Below, piece by piece: positions 34,364 to 45,315 of a stretch of DNA of 64,000 nt (position 1 is its first letter; each line of letters begins with the position of its first letter). A model generated the notes under the pieces. It saw only the letters and a list, made by a program, of their open reading frames with translations, was not told the origin of the DNA and ran no database searches. A program made the translations under genes and the position numbers. The stretch is from Thalassospira sp. (GTDB lineage Bacteria; Pseudomonadota; Alphaproteobacteria; Rhodospirillales; Thalassospiraceae): NCBI RefSeq assembly GCF_030690045.1, contig NZ_JAUYHK010000021.1, forward strand, positions 248,001-312,000, given 5' to 3'.

Positions 34364-37300
34364 TCAGTCCGCTTTCTCGTCCGCCGCCAGTTTTTCGGCC
34401 GGATCGGTGATCAGGCGGTCATAAACCGATTTAATCCGGGCGGCGGTGGCGTCAAGTTTTGCCTCCAGATCCCCAAAATTCTCGCAATGACCGGCGCGGG
34501 CCAGCATCCTGCGCAAATCGGTGCTGGCATTTTCCGGGTCAAAACGCCCTTCGGTGGTCAGGCGCAACATCGCCTGTATCGCCAGCCAGAATGCCCCGGA
34601 TTCGGCCAGAAAGGCGGCTTCTTCGGCATCGAGAATCCCCGCCTTGCCCAGCCGCCTGAAAACGCTGCGGGTGGTCGGGGACAGGATACCGCGATATTCA
34701 TGGGCGTGGCGCAATTGCAGATATTGCGCAATGAATTCCAGATCGACAAGGCCGCCCCGCCGCATCTTGATATCCCACGGATGGTCGCTGCCTTTGCCCG
34801 CGGTCATGCGGTTGCGCATGTCATAAACATCGCGCAGCAATTTGTCCGGGTCGCGCTGTTTGCGCAAAACCTTGCGCGTGGCGGCGATCACGCGACGGCG
34901 CAGGGCTTCGGGGCCATAAACGGCGCGCAACCGCGTCAGGGCCATATGTTCCCACGTCCAGGCTTCGTCGTTCTGATAGGTCTCGAAACTTTTGACATGG
35001 CAGGCCAGCGGCCCCTTGCTGCCGCTGGGCCGCAGGCGCAAATCGGTTTCAAACAGCACCCCCTCGGCGGTCGGGGCCGACAGGGCGTTGATGTAACGCT
35101 GGCTAAGGCGGATGAAATAATGGCCGGGCGACAAGGGTTTTTCGCCGTCCGATTCTTCCACCCCCTCGGGCACGTCATAGACAAACACCATATCCAGATC
35201 GGATCGCGGCGATAATTCCTGTCCGCCATGTTTGCCAAGGGCAAATACCGCAAGCCCGCCCTGATCGAAATGGCCGTGACGCCGGGCAAAATCGCTGGCG
35301 ATTCTTGGAAACAGGGCGCGGATCGACACATCGGCAATATCGGCCAATGCCCGTCCGGCCTGATGCGGCGTCTGGCGGTTCTGGATGGTCTGGACATCGA
35401 TCTGGAATTTCTGGTCATTGGCCCAGCGCCGGGCAATATCCAGCCAGTCTTCGACCATATCGGCCTGCGACAAAAGCCCGTCCAGTTCGTCATACATCGC
35501 ATCGGCATCGGGCATACGGTCATGGAACCCCGACATCAGGACATAATCCAGCACCCGGGCATTGCGGCCCAGATATTTGGCCATGCGCGGGGCGGTTCCG
35601 GCAATTTGCGCCAAAAGGCGCAACAAATCGCGATTGGCCGTCAATAACGAAAATAACTGTACCCCGGCGGGCAGGCCGCGCAAAAATTCGTCAAAGGCCC
35701 GAAATGCCATATCGGGATTGGCGGTTTCCGACAGGGCGGTCAACAGGGCAGGCATCAGTTCCGTCAGGATTTCACGCGCCCGGCGTGATCGTGTGGCGCG
35801 ATAGCGGCCATGATGCCAGCCGCGCACCGTACTGGAAACATTTTCGGCATTCTCAAACCCCATCTGACGCAGATTGGCCAGCGTATCGGGGTCGTCTTCG
35901 GTGCCGGTAAACACCAGATTGCCATCCGTGCCACCCAGAGGCGTGTCGTCTTCAAACAGATCGGCATAATGCGATTCAACCAGCCGCAAATACCGGATCA
36001 TGTCATCGCGAAACAGCGGACAGGAATCATACCCCATAAAACAGGCCAGTGCCGCCAGCCCGTCATCGGTATCGGGCAGGGTCTGGGTTTGCTGATCATT
36101 GATCATTTGCAGGCGATGTTCAACCGTGCGCAAAAAGCCATAGGCGGCAATCATCTCATCGCGGACCTGTGCGCTGATCTGGCCAAAATCGGTCAGGGCG
36201 CGCAAGGTGTCGCAGGTCGCCCGCCCGCGCAGCGACATTTCCCGCCCGCCCCAGATCAGTTGCTGGGTCTGGGCGAAAAATTCGATTTCGCGAATACCGC
36301 CCCGGCCCAGTTTGATATTATGGCCCGCAACGGTCACGGTGCTGCCGCCCTTATGGGCGTTGATCTGGCGCTTGATCGAATGAATGTCCTGAATCGCCAG
36401 AAAATCCAGATGCTTGCGCCAGACAAACGGGCGCAACATATCGAGAAACGCATTCCCTGCCGGATAATCCCCGGCAACAATCCGCGCCTTGATCATGGCC
36501 GCCCGTTCCCAGTTCTGCCCGACCGTTTCATAATAGGTTTCAGCCGCCAGGGCGGAAATAATCGGCGGGGTCGATCCCGGATCGGGGCGCAGGCGCAAAT
36601 CGGTGCGAAACACATATCCATCCCCGGTGCGTTCTTCCATAACCCGCGTCACATCGCGCACCACACGTACCAGAACCTGTTGAATCCGGTCGGGCTCCAG
36701 CCACGTCATGGCGTCGCCGTCATACAGGAAAATCAGGTCGATATCGGATGAATAATTCAGTTCACGTGCCCCCAGTTTACCCATGCCGATGGCAAAAATT
36801 CCGCAATCGCGCAGTGGGTCTTCGGGATGGGGCAGGGTAAAGCCGCGTAATTTGGCGGTTGCCGACAGGCAATGGGCAAGGGCGAAATTCAGGGTGGTTT
36901 CGGCGGTTTCGCTGATGGCGTCGGTAACTTTTGCCAGATCCCACTGACCGGCAATATCGGCAATGGCAATCAACAGGGCCGCCCGGCGTTTGGCCCGCCG
37001 CACCAGCATCATGGCGGTGGCCTGATCGGTCCCGGCGGCATTGGCCGCATGGGCGACATCGGACAATGCAAAGGCAAATGCCGCGTCCAGCCCGTCATCA
37101 AAGGCCATGCAAACGGTTTCGGGTTCCCGCAAGGCCAGACTGCCAAGATAGGGGCTGTTGCCAAACAGGGCGGCCAGAATCTCCTGCCCGGTTTTTTCCG
37201 CCGCAATTTTGCCAATCCGGTCTGCCATATGGTCAAAAGCCGGTTTTTCCGACAAGGCCAGCCAGCGGTCAAAGCCGTGCTGGCTGCGTTCAGAATCAAA

Positions 37301-37396
37301 AGGCCGGGGCAGGGATGTTTCGATCCGGGAAAGGGACACGTTATTGCTTTCCGTAAAGGTTGCAGGGCCGGTCATATTATCCATGACCTTATTCAT
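34364..37396 (-). CDS. glnE: Bifunctional glutamine synthetase adenylyltransferase/deadenylylase
   Basis: Adds AMP to, and removes it from, glutamine synthetase under control of PII proteins, so adjusting nitrogen assimilation. The protein of about 1010 residues has two nucleotidyltransferase domains with the expected metal-binding pairs: GMGKLGARELNYSSDIDLIF in the first half and ALGKHGGQELSPRSDLDMVF in the second. Other family features are RTDLRLRPDPGSTPP, ETDLRLRPSGSKGPL and KMRRGGLVDLEFIAQYLQLRHA. Start choice is uncertain among ATGs at 37396, 37384 and 37375; the open frame extends upstream but that stretch overlaps the divergent gene. It is divergent from the AsmA-like gene. Confidence 0.95.
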   Translation of the reverse strand: MNKVMDNMTGPATFTESNNVSLSRIETSLPRPFDSERSQHGFDRWLALSEKPAFDHMADRIGKIAAEKTGQEILAALFGNSPYLGSLALREPETVCMAFDDGLDAAFAFALSDVAHAANAAGTDQATAMMLVRRAKRRAALLIAIADIAGQWDLAKVTDAISETAETTLNFALAHCLSATAKLRGFTLPHPEDPLRDCGIFAIGMGKLGARELNYSSDIDLIFLYDGDAMTWLEPDRIQQVLVRVVRDVTRVMEERTGDGYVFRTDLRLRPDPGSTPPIISALAAETYYETVGQNWERAAMIKARIVAGDYPAGNAFLDMLRPFVWRKHLDFLAIQDIHSIKRQINAHKGGSTVTVAGHNIKLGRGGIREIEFFAQTQQLIWGGREMSLRGRATCDTLRALTDFGQISAQVRDEMIAAYGFLRTVEHRLQMINDQQTQTLPDTDDGLAALACFMGYDSCPLFRDDMIRYLRLVESHYADLFEDDTPLGGTDGNLVFTGTEDDPDTLANLRQMGFENAENVSSTVRGWHHGRYRATRSRRAREILTELMPALLTALSETANPDMAFRAFDEFLRGLPAGVQLFSLLTANRDLLRLLAQIAGTAPRMAKYLGRNARVLDYVLMSGFHDRMPDADAMYDELDGLLSQADMVEDWLDIARRWANDQKFQIDVQTIQNRQTPHQAGRALADIADVSIRALFPRIASDFARRHGHFDQGGLAVFALGKHGGQELSPRSDLDMVFVYDVPEGVEESDGEKPLSPGHYFIRLSQRYINALSAPTAEGVLFETDLRLRPSGSKGPLACHVKSFETYQNDEAWTWEHMALTRLRAVYGPEALRRRVIAATRKVLRKQRDPDKLLRDVYDMRNRMTAGKGSDHPWDIKMRRGGLVDLEFIAQYLQLRHAHEYRGILSPTTRSVFRRLGKAGILDAEEAAFLAESGAFWLAIQAMLRLTTEGRFDPENASTDLRRMLARAGHCENFGDLEAKLDATAARIKSVYDRLITDPAEKLAADEKAD

Positions 37397-37573
37397 AGCC
37401 TTTCTGGCGATTTGCCAAAAGGGGCTGGTGAAAATTTGTCCGGTGGCGGCGGAATATGCGGATATTGTCCGCGCAAAGGCCGCCGAAACCCTTGACGCCA
37501 CCCCGGCTTTGGTTGGATATGAACACATGTATGTAAATGGCAGGATTGCAGGCGCGTGAGCCATCTTGGAAAA

Positions 37574-40500
37574 ATGACCCGTGGGGTCTTGTGGCTTTGT
37601 GCAGCACTGTTGTTGTTCCTGTCGGTATTTGTCGGCGTTCTGATCTGGCGGATATCGGACGGGCCGGTGTCGTTGCACCGTCTGACCCCCTATGTTCTGG
37701 AACAATTGAATGCCGGCAGCGGCGGCCATCGCCTTGATGTCGATGACATGGTCCTGATCTGGCGCGGGTGGGAGGACAAGTTTGACCTGCGCCTGAAAAA
37801 CCTGTCGTTCTCATCGCAGGATGGCACCAGTCTGGTTAATGTCCCCGATGCCGATGTCAGTTTTTCCAGTCAGGCCCTGTTGCAAGGTATCCTGGCGTTA
37901 AGCGAGGTCAATCTGATCGCGCCGAAAATCCGTCTGATCCGCTATCCGGATGGCCATCTGGATATGGGATTTGGCGGGCAGGATGATACCGCCGATACGC
38001 CCCCGGCCGCGACGGATACCGCCCCGTCCTTTGGCGAAGACGATTTGCGCAGCGGCAGTGAAATGATGCGGCAGGTTGTCGCCATCTTGTCGGGCGAAAC
38101 CGTTGCCTTTCCCGCCGCCGCCTATTTTCGCAGTTTTGGCATTGTCGATGCCGATCTTGAGGTCGAAGACCAGGTTCTGGGGATTGTCTGGTCGGCCCCG
38201 GCGGCCGATATCCGCCTGTTTCGGCAGGCATTGGGCATTGATGCCGATATGGCCATGACGGCGAATGCCGGGGATATGTCGGCCAACATTCATGCGACGG
38301 CGCAATATCTGACGCATGAGGAACGCATTGATCTGACGGTGAATGTCGATGAATTTGTTCCGGCCAAACTGGTCAGTATTTCACCGGCATTTACCGATCT
38401 TGAACAGATCAATGTTCCGGTGCAGGGTAAATTTACCGCCCGTCTGGGGGCGGATGGCGGGTTGATTGATCTGCGTGCCGATCTTGATCTGGGGATTGGC
38501 CGGGTCGATTTGCCCGCCCCGCTGAATGCCAGCTATAATATTGATGGCGGCAGTGCCACGCTGAAATACACGCTGGGGGCAATCGATATTGAACAATTGC
38601 GTCTGGATATCGGGCGCAGCATCGTCACCGCACAGGGGAAAGTTGTGCGGCCCTTCGATGACTGGGCGTTGCAGATGCAGGCCCAGGTGACCGATGTTGC
38701 CACCAATGATTTAAAGGTTTTGTGGCCGGAAACGCTGGCCGACAATGCCCGTGACTGGGTTGTCACCAACCTGTCCGAAGGCATCGTGCATCAGGCCAGT
38801 CTCAATCTGGGGCTGCATCACGATGCGTCATCGGGCGACATCATTCTGGATCGTGTGGATGGCGACATGAATATGTCGGGCATTGATGTTGAATATATCC
38901 CCGGTATGCCCAAGGTCATCGGGGCGGTCGGGCGCGCCGAATATAACGACACAAGTTTTACCGTTTACGCCAGTCAGGGCAATGCGGCGGGCATCACGGT
39001 TGATGAGGCCAAACTGGTCTTTTCCGAACTGCATACCGAAGACCCGCTGGCCGATATCGAACTGGTGGTGCATGGCGGCGTGCGCGAGGCACTGGAACTG
39101 ATTGATTATGAACCGCTGGGTTTTGCAACCCGTCTGGGCATTGATCCGGCACAGGTGTCGGGTGAACAGGCAACACGGGTGGTTCTGGCATTTCCTCTTT
39201 TGAATGATCTGGATCTGGAAGATATCGACGTTGCCGCCGCCGCCCGGATCGAAAACGCCGCGATCCGGAAAGTTTTCCGGGACCTTGATCTGGCGGGCGG
39301 TAATTTTGAATTGCAGGTCAATGCCAAGGGGCTTGAACTGGAAGGTGCGGCGGAACTTGGCGGGACACAAAACACAATCCGCTGGGTCGAAAGCTTTACC
39401 GACGAAACGCCGCTGATCAGCCATTATCGTCTTGAAGGCGATTTTGGCATGGCCGCAATGGCCCGGACCGGGCTGGATGTGGCCCCCTATCTGACCGGGA
39501 TTGCGCGGGGCAATGTCGAAATCCAGTCTTTGCGCAATGGCGATGTTACCATTATCGGCAAAACCGATCTGACCGATGTGGTCATGACGGTCGAACAGGC
39601 CGATTATGCCAAACCGGCATCGCAACCCGGCACGCTGGATTTTGATCTGACGGTGCAAAAGGATGGTGGCGGGCTGATACGGTCTGTCGAATTATCCGCG
39701 CCGGAAACCGGTCTTGTCGCAACCGGCCAGTGGCGTGGCGATGATGCCGCCAGTGATGCGGATCAGCTCCGGCTGAATATCCTGTCCGGCAGTTTCCGCC
39801 GCAGCAGCAATCTGTCGGGGATGATCATCCTGACGGGGAATGACCGCCTGAATGTCGATCTGACCGCCAATGATTTCGACCTGTCACCCTATCTGGATGA
39901 TGATGCGGCGGATCAACACGATGCCAAATCGGCATTTGCCGGGGGGATGCAGGCGCGTATTGCGGCCGGACAGTTCCTGCATGACGGCGATTCCCCGCTG
40001 TTGCGCGACGGGGTGATTACCGTCGTAAAGGATCAGGCCGGAACCGAGGTCGATATCAATGTCCGCCAACTTGACGCCCGGTCTTTTTTAAGCCGGGATG
40101 ACACGGCATCCCGCGATGTTCGCACCGCCAATAGCGGCGGCATTGGTGAGGAATCCACACGACAGGGTGAAAAAATCGGCGTTTTCGTGACCTTGCAGGA
40201 AGTCCTGATGGCGCAGGACCAGACGATCCGGGGGGTGCAAGGCTCGGTCCGGATCGAGGGTGAGGAATGGCGTTCGATTGTCCTGCGCGGTGAAATCGGG
40301 GCGAACAATGCCGGTCTGGTTGCCGAAATTGAACCGGCGGCATCCGGTCCATATCGCAATGTGCGCCTGACATCGGGCGATGCCGGGGCCTTTTTAAAGG
40401 CGATTGATCTGTATGAAAGCATGGCGGACGGGGCCCTTCGCATCGAAGGGCAGGTCAATGACCGTGAATATTCCCAACCCTTTACCGGCACGGTGAATGT

Positions 40501-40948
40501 CACCGGGTTTCGCATTGTCAATGCGCCGCTGGCGGCTCGGGTTTTGGGGGCGGCATCGCTGTTTGGCCTGGTTGATGTCTTGCAGGGCAACGGCATTGCC
40601 TTTGATGTGCTGGACGGCGAATTTACCTATAGCAACGATGTGCTGGCCCTCAACAAGATGGCGGCCAACGGATCGGCGATTGGCGTCACCTCGAATGGCA
40701 GTATTGATCTGGCCAAGGATGAAATCCGTCTGGCCGGGTCCATCGTGCCGATTTATGCGCTGAATTCGGTGCTGGGCAATATTCCGATTTTGGGCAATTT
40801 GCTGGTTGGCGAAGAAGGCGGCGGGGTCTTTGCACCGACCTATACCGTCGAAGGGCCGGTGGATAATCCCGATATCGCGGTCAATCCGCTATCGACCTTT
40901 GTGCCGGGCATTTTCCGCAATCTGATCACCGGGGCATCGCCGGGATAA
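37574..40948 (+). CDS. AsmA/YhdP-like envelope protein
   Basis: A giant inner-membrane-anchored periplasmic protein of 1124 residues. One N-terminal transmembrane segment (about residues 5-27, LWLCAALLLFLSVFVGVLIW) is followed by long beta-rich repeats of the DUF3971/AsmA type. The C-terminal 200 residues (LGAASLFGLVDVLQGNGI, DGEFTYSNDVLALNKM, GSIVPIYALNSVLGNIPILG, PTYTVEGPVDNPDIAVNPL) carry the AsmA_2 signature. Family members such as YhdP and TamB-like proteins form bridges thought to move phospholipids between membranes. ATG 37574 has GGA four bases upstream; GTG 37556 is an alternative. A strong terminator follows. Confidence 0.88.
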   Translation: MTRGVLWLCAALLLFLSVFVGVLIWRISDGPVSLHRLTPYVLEQLNAGSGGHRLDVDDMVLIWRGWEDKFDLRLKNLSFSSQDGTSLVNVPDADVSFSSQALLQGILALSEVNLIAPKIRLIRYPDGHLDMGFGGQDDTADTPPAATDTAPSFGEDDLRSGSEMMRQVVAILSGETVAFPAAAYFRSFGIVDADLEVEDQVLGIVWSAPAADIRLFRQALGIDADMAMTANAGDMSANIHATAQYLTHEERIDLTVNVDEFVPAKLVSISPAFTDLEQINVPVQGKFTARLGADGGLIDLRADLDLGIGRVDLPAPLNASYNIDGGSATLKYTLGAIDIEQLRLDIGRSIVTAQGKVVRPFDDWALQMQAQVTDVATNDLKVLWPETLADNARDWVVTNLSEGIVHQASLNLGLHHDASSGDIILDRVDGDMNMSGIDVEYIPGMPKVIGAVGRAEYNDTSFTVYASQGNAAGITVDEAKLVFSELHTEDPLADIELVVHGGVREALELIDYEPLGFATRLGIDPAQVSGEQATRVVLAFPLLNDLDLEDIDVAAAARIENAAIRKVFRDLDLAGGNFELQVNAKGLELEGAAELGGTQNTIRWVESFTDETPLISHYRLEGDFGMAAMARTGLDVAPYLTGIARGNVEIQSLRNGDVTIIGKTDLTDVVMTVEQADYAKPASQPGTLDFDLTVQKDGGGLIRSVELSAPETGLVATGQWRGDDAASDADQLRLNILSGSFRRSSNLSGMIILTGNDRLNVDLTANDFDLSPYLDDDAADQHDAKSAFAGGMQARIAAGQFLHDGDSPLLRDGVITVVKDQAGTEVDINVRQLDARSFLSRDDTASRDVRTANSGGIGEESTRQGEKIGVFVTLQEVLMAQDQTIRGVQGSVRIEGEEWRSIVLRGEIGANNAGLVAEIEPAASGPYRNVRLTSGDAGAFLKAIDLYESMADGALRIEGQVNDREYSQPFTGTVNVTGFRIVNAPLAARVLGAASLFGLVDVLQGNGIAFDVLDGEFTYSNDVLALNKMAANGSAIGVTSNGSIDLAKDEIRLAGSIVPIYALNSVLGNIPILGNLLVGEEGGGVFAPTYTVEGPVDNPDIAVNPLSTFVPGIFRNLITGASPG

Positions 40949-40950
40949 CA

Positions 40951-40984
40951 AAAAACCCGCAAGGCCATAACCTTGCGGGTTTTT
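40951..40984. terminator. Terminator between AsmA-like gene and tyrS
   Basis: AAAAACCCGCAAGG and CCTTGCGGGTTTTT form a 14-bp stem around a 6-base loop; T and A tracts on each side make it effective in both directions for the convergent genes. Confidence 0.93.
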
Positions 40985-41029
40985 GAATGTTCGGACTTTG
41001 CCGGGCACAGACACCGGTCAGAAATGCCG

Positions 41030-42283
41030 TTAAACGGGCCGGATCAGGACATGGCGTTTTTTGCCCGCCGACAGTTTGATCACCCCTTCGGCATTCAGGG
41101 CCGATGCGGTGATGACGGCATTTTCATCATCCGCCTTGTCATCATTGATCCGCGCACCGCCGCCCTGTACCAGACGGCGGGCTTCGCCGCCCGATTTGGC
41201 AAGACCGGCCCGGCGGAACAATTCAAACGCCGCAAGACCGGCTTCAAGATCGGCGCGGGGGATTTCAACGGTCGGCAGATTGTCCGACAACACACCTTCT
41301 TCAAAGGTCTTGCGCGCCGTTTCGGCTGCGGCAACGGCTTCATCCTCGCCCCGGCACAACCGCACAGCCTCAAAGGCCAGAACCTTCTTGGCCTCGTTGA
41401 TGTCGGCCCCTTCCAGTTTGGCGTAACCGGCGATGTCGTCCAGCGTCAGTTCGGTAAACAGCCGCATGAATTTGATCACATCGGCGTCTTCGGTATTGCG
41501 CCAGAACTGGTAATAGTCATAGGACGACAGGCGTTCTTCGTTCAGCCATACCGCACCCGATGCGGTTTTGCCCATCTTGGCACCCGATGCGGTGGTCATA
41601 AGCGGGGTGGTCAGGCCAAACAGGGCGGCGTCATCCACGCGGCGGCCCAGTTCAACCCCATTGACGATATTGCCCCACTGGTCCGATCCGCCCATTTGCA
41701 AGACACAGCCATATTTGCGGGCCAGTTCGACAAAATCATAGGCTTGCAGGATCATATAGTTGAATTCAAGAAAGCTCAGCGACTGTTCGCGTTCCAGACG
41801 CAGCTTGACCGAATCGAAACTCAACATGCGGTTGACCGAAAAATGACGGCCAAAATCGCGCAGGAATTCGATGTAATTGATCTTGTCGAGCCAGTCGGCA
41901 TTATTGACCATAACGGCATCGGTCGGACCATCGCCAAAGGTCAGGAATTTCTCAAAAATCTTGCGAATACCGGCCATATTGGCGGCAATGATGGCGTCGG
42001 TCAGTACCGGTCGCGCATCATCGCGCCCGGTCGGATCGCCAACCCGTGTGGTGCCGCCCCCCATCAGAACAATCGGCTTGTGCCCGGTTTTCTGCAACCA
42101 GCGCAACATCATGATCGATACCAGCGACCCGACATGCAGGCTGTCTGCGGTGCAATCATACCCGACATAGCACACCACCCTCTTTTCCGAGGCAAAGGCA
42201 TCAAGCCCCTCAAGATCGGTGCATTGATGAATGTAACCGCGTTCATTCATGACACGGAGAAAATCGGACTTCAGTTCAGTCAT
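41030..42283 (-). CDS. tyrS: Tyrosyl-tRNA synthetase
   Basis: Charges tRNA-Tyr with tyrosine. The 417-residue class I synthetase shows the ATP-binding motif as HVGSL (in [16 protein letters not shown]), GDPTGRD, the tyrosine pocket [25 protein letters not shown], and the second signature as [11 protein letters not shown]. The last 70 residues form an S4-like RNA-binding domain ([17 protein letters not shown]). It is a single-gene unit convergent with the AsmA-like gene. Confidence 0.97.
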   Translation of the reverse strand: MTELKSDFLRVMNERGYIHQCTDLEGLDAFASEKRVVCYVGYDCTADSLHVGSLVSIMMLRWLQKTGHKPIVLMGGGTTRVGDPTGRDDARPVLTDAIIAANMAGIRKIFEKFLTFGDGPTDAVMVNNADWLDKINYIEFLRDFGRHFSVNRMLSFDSVKLRLEREQSLSFLEFNYMILQAYDFVELARKYGCVLQMGGSDQWGNIVNGVELGRRVDDAALFGLTTPLMTTASGAKMGKTASGAVWLNEERLSSYDYYQFWRNTEDADVIKFMRLFTELTLDDIAGYAKLEGADINEAKKVLAFEAVRLCRGEDEAVAAAETARKTFEEGVLSDNLPTVEIPRADLEAGLAAFELFRRAGLAKSGGEARRLVQGGGARINDDKADDENAVITASALNAEGVIKLSAGKKRHVLIRPV

Positions 42284-42505
42284 GGTGTTTGCGCTATGTG
42301 TGTTGTGATTGCCAAAATCGGTCGGCGACAGGCCGGACGCGATGATCTAGCACATAAAAGACGCAGACGGCAACGCATCGCGGCAATGTTGTCGCGCGTT
42401 GCGAAGCTGTTGTGTTTTTTGCCACTTGGTACTGGTGCTTAAAGACTGTTTGTATCAGGATAATATTGTGATTTTGCCGGATTAATGATGTTGCGGAGAC
42501 CGGGG

Positions 42506-43627
42506 ATGCCCCGAAAACAATGGATCAGGGCCATCGGCCTGATGAGTGGAACGTCGCTGGACGGGGTTGATGCCGCCTTGATCGAAACGGATGGCGTTGA
42601 GGTCCGGCGCACCACGCATTCGGTTTTTGTGCCCTATGCCCCGGAATTGCGCGAACGCATGCGGGCCTGTTTCGGGAACCGCAGTGCCACCAACAGCGAA
42701 CATGTCGTGGCCGATGATCTGACCGATATTCATGTTGATGCTGTGAACATGCTGCTGGCGCGGGCCGGGGTTTTGGCCGCCGATATCGGCGTGATCGGCT
42801 TTCACGGGCAGACGGTTTTTCATGAACCGGTATCGGGGATTACCCGCCAGATCGGCACGCCCGAAAGACTGGCGGAAAAAACCGGCATTCCCGTTGTCGC
42901 CGATTTCCGCCTTGCCGATGTGGCCGCCGGGGGCGAAGGGGCGCCGCTGGTGCCGGTTTATCATGCCGCCCTGATGAAAAATGCGCAGATGGATCTGCCG
43001 GTTGCGATCCTCAATATCGGCGGCGTGTCGAATGTGACATGGATTGGCCCGGATGATGACCTGTTGGCCTTTGATTGCGGGCCGGGCAATGCCCGCATTG
43101 ATGACTGGATGTTGCGCCATACCGGCACACCGGTTGATCTGAATGGCACAACCGCCTTTTCGGGCCGCGCCGACCCGATGATCGTGGTGAAATTTCTGGA
43201 CGATCCATATTTTGACCGTGTACCGCCCAAATCACTGGATCGCGACGATATGGCGGCCCGTCTTGACGGGCTGGTGGCCGGGGCGGGGCTGAATGTTGCC
43301 GACGGGGCGGCGACACTGGCGCAATGCACGGTGGCGGCGATTGTCGCCGGGGTCAATCATCTGCCCGTTGCCCCGAAAATCTGGTTTGTCTGCGGCGGGG
43401 GGCGTCACAATCTGTATGTGATGCACCATTTGCAACAACGCCTTGGCGTGCCGGTAAAATCCGTTGATGAACTGGGATGGGACGGGGACGCGGTCGAGGC
43501 CGAATGTTTCGGCTATCTGGCGGTGCGTCATCTGGCGGGCCTGCCGCTCAGTTTTCCGGGCACGACGGGCGTTGCCGCGCCGTGCCCGGGGGGTAATCTG
43601 TATCGGGCGGCATCCCGTGCCGCCTGA
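42506..43627 (+). CDS. anmK: Anhydro-N-acetylmuramic acid kinase
   Basis: Phosphorylates and opens 1,6-anhydroMurNAc released in peptidoglycan turnover, feeding it into the MurNAc-6-phosphate recycling route. The 373-residue enzyme shows IGLMSGTSLDGVDAALIE at the N-terminus, IGFHGQTVFHEP, QIGTPERLAEKTGIPVVADF, ILNIGGVSNVTWIGPD, FDCGPGNARIDDW and VCGGGRHN. ATG 42506 was chosen over two upstream ATGs because GGAG lies 7 bases before it. It is divergent from tyrS; the 200-base gap holds no gene. Confidence 0.96.
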   Translation: MPRKQWIRAIGLMSGTSLDGVDAALIETDGVEVRRTTHSVFVPYAPELRERMRACFGNRSATNSEHVVADDLTDIHVDAVNMLLARAGVLAADIGVIGFHGQTVFHEPVSGITRQIGTPERLAEKTGIPVVADFRLADVAAGGEGAPLVPVYHAALMKNAQMDLPVAILNIGGVSNVTWIGPDDDLLAFDCGPGNARIDDWMLRHTGTPVDLNGTTAFSGRADPMIVVKFLDDPYFDRVPPKSLDRDDMAARLDGLVAGAGLNVADGAATLAQCTVAAIVAGVNHLPVAPKIWFVCGGGRHNLYVMHHLQQRLGVPVKSVDELGWDGDAVEAECFGYLAVRHLAGLPLSFPGTTGVAAPCPGGNLYRAASRAA

Positions 43628-43644
43628 TAATCAATCCGGCCGGA

Positions 43645-44283
43645 TCAGGCCTTGCGCTTGTCAAGATAGGCGCGGGTATGTCTGATCACATCTTCCTGCT
43701 GTTTGGCAAAATAGTGATCGGCACCTTCAATCAGGCACAAATCAACATCAATGCCTTTCTGGGCATTGAGTTTGTCCGACAGTTTGGATACCGAATTGGC
43801 CGGGATGTTTTCATCGCGTGTGCCATGAACAAGGATTCCCGATGACGGGCACGGTGCCAGGAAGGTAAAATCATACTCGCTGGCCGGGGCGGCAATCGAA
43901 ACGAAACCGTCAATTTCCGGGCGGCGCATCAAAAGCTGCATGCCGATCCACGCGCCGAACGAATATCCGGCAACCCAGGTTTCGCGGGCATTGGCGTTAT
44001 AGGTCTGCATCCAGTCAAGGGCGGATGCCGCATCGGACAATTCACCAATCCCGTGATCGTAAATGCCCTGCGACCGGCCTACGCCGCGAAAATTGAACCG
44101 CATCACCGAATAACCGCGTTCCTTGAACAGGTTAAACAGGTTAAAGCACAATTTGTTATTCATCGTGCCCCCCTGTTGCGGATTGGGGTGCAGGATCAAC
44201 GCAACCGGCGAATCGTCGGCGGGATTGTGATGATAACGACCTTCAAGGCGGCCTTCCGGCCCGTTAAAAATGACCTCAGGCAT
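43645..44283 (-). CDS. Alpha/beta hydrolase
   Basis: A 212-residue cytosolic alpha/beta-hydrolase of the small dienelactone-hydrolase-like class often annotated as hypothetical esterase. It shows HPNPQQGGTMNNKLC (oxyanion hole region), FRGVGRSQG, the nucleophile elbow GYSFGAW with Ser, VHGTRDENIP with the acid, and the catalytic His in EGADHYFAKQ. The substrate is unknown. The ATG at 44283 follows GGGGAG at a somewhat long distance. It is convergent with anmK and divergent from cysE. Confidence 0.88.
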   Translation of the reverse strand: MPEVIFNGPEGRLEGRYHHNPADDSPVALILHPNPQQGGTMNNKLCFNLFNLFKERGYSVMRFNFRGVGRSQGIYDHGIGELSDAASALDWMQTYNANARETWVAGYSFGAWIGMQLLMRRPEIDGFVSIAAPASEYDFTFLAPCPSSGILVHGTRDENIPANSVSKLSDKLNAQKGIDVDLCLIEGADHYFAKQQEDVIRHTRAYLDKRKA

Positions 44284-44390
44284 GGGTATGCTGGCTCCCC
44301 TTACGGGTGGTATATGTGTTTTGGAAATTAATATCCGAGTATTTTTGTAGGTTTTTTGGCCCAAGGGCACAAAATGGTTTGCGTGAATAC

Positions 44391-44419
44391 TTGACCACGT
44401 TACTCGGTTATCCTATATT
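44391..44419 (+). promoter_or_regulatory. Sigma-70-type promoter of cysE-isc cluster
   Basis: TTGACC at 44391-44396, a spacer of exactly 17 bases, and TATATT at 44414-44419 make the best promoter match in the window, about 114 bases before the cysE ATG. Because the gap from cysE to iscR is only 63 bases with no terminator, transcripts may continue into the isc genes. Confidence 0.75.
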
Positions 44420-44532
44420 CCGGCCAACCGGACACAAACGGGAATGACTGACCGCGCTGTGAAGTGGGGTTGACGTTTCTGTTTTCGGCGCTGCCGGGAA
44501 TCGAAGCCTCTTATTACACATTGGACCACCTT

Positions 44533-45252
44533 ATGTTCAAGATAATTCGCCATGAGATAGATGCGATGATTGCCCGCGATCCTGCGGCGCGTTCCCGTCT
44601 GGAGATCATCCTCTGTTATCCGGCGTTTCATGCGATCATGGGATATCGGGTGACCCATTGGCTGTGGCAGCGCGGTTTTCGGATTGTTGCGCGCTTTGTT
44701 TCCCAGTTGCTGCGCTGGTTTACCGGCATTGAAATTCATCCCGGTGCGACCATCGGCAAACGGTTCTTTATCGATCATGGCATGGGTGTTGTGATCGGTG
44801 AAACCGCCGAAATTGGCGATGATGTCACCCTGTATCAGGGTGTCACCCTTGGCGGCACCGCGCCCAGCGTCGAAAGCGACGGTCAGCGCGGCCTGAAACG
44901 CCATCCCACCCTTGAAGACGGGGTGATTGTCGGATCGGGGGCGCAAATTCTGGGGCCGTTTACCGTGCGGCGCAATGCCCGGATTGGCGGCAATGCCGTG
45001 GTGCTGGCCGAAGTCCCCGAAGGGGCAACCGTGGTCGGTATTCCGGCCAAAATCGTGCGCCGTGAAACCGACGACCGGTTCTGTGCCTATGGCACGCCCA
45101 GCGGCGATCTGCCTGATCCGGTGGCCCGTGCCCTTGAAGATTTGACCCGTGAGGTACAGGGGTTGCGCAACCGGGTTGTGGAACTTGAAGGCGAAAAGGC
45201 GGGCGGGGCTGCCCGACCTGAAAAACCCCGAATTGTTGCAGCCTCGGAATAG
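44533..45252 (+). CDS. cysE: Serine O-acetyltransferase
   Basis: Acetylates serine with acetyl-CoA to O-acetylserine, the first step of cysteine synthesis. The 239-residue protein is the short CysE form with a hexapeptide left-handed beta-helix: [20 protein letters not shown] with catalytic Asp-His, [42 protein letters not shown] and [20 protein letters not shown]. The C-terminal 45 residues form a likely coiled coil and Cys-inhibition tail. The start was placed at [10 protein letters not shown], matching short CysE proteins, with GGA 8 bases upstream. Its position directly before iscR puts cysteine supply next to the cysteine-consuming desulfurases. Confidence 0.95.
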   Translation: MFKIIRHEIDAMIARDPAARSRLEIILCYPAFHAIMGYRVTHWLWQRGFRIVARFVSQLLRWFTGIEIHPGATIGKRFFIDHGMGVVIGETAEIGDDVTLYQGVTLGGTAPSVESDGQRGLKRHPTLEDGVIVGSGAQILGPFTVRRNARIGGNAVVLAEVPEGATVVGIPAKIVRRETDDRFCAYGTPSGDLPDPVARALEDLTREVQGLRNRVVELEGEKAGGAARPEKPRIVAASE

Positions 45253-45315
45253 GCGCGAATTGGGAATTGAAATCGAAAGCCCGGCACATTGTGCCACGGG
45301 CAGGAGGACGAAACC

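Noticed and set aside
40973..42442. 489-codon + strand frame across tyrS
   Set aside because: Antisense shadow of tyrS; composition of the translation is atypical and no domain is visible.
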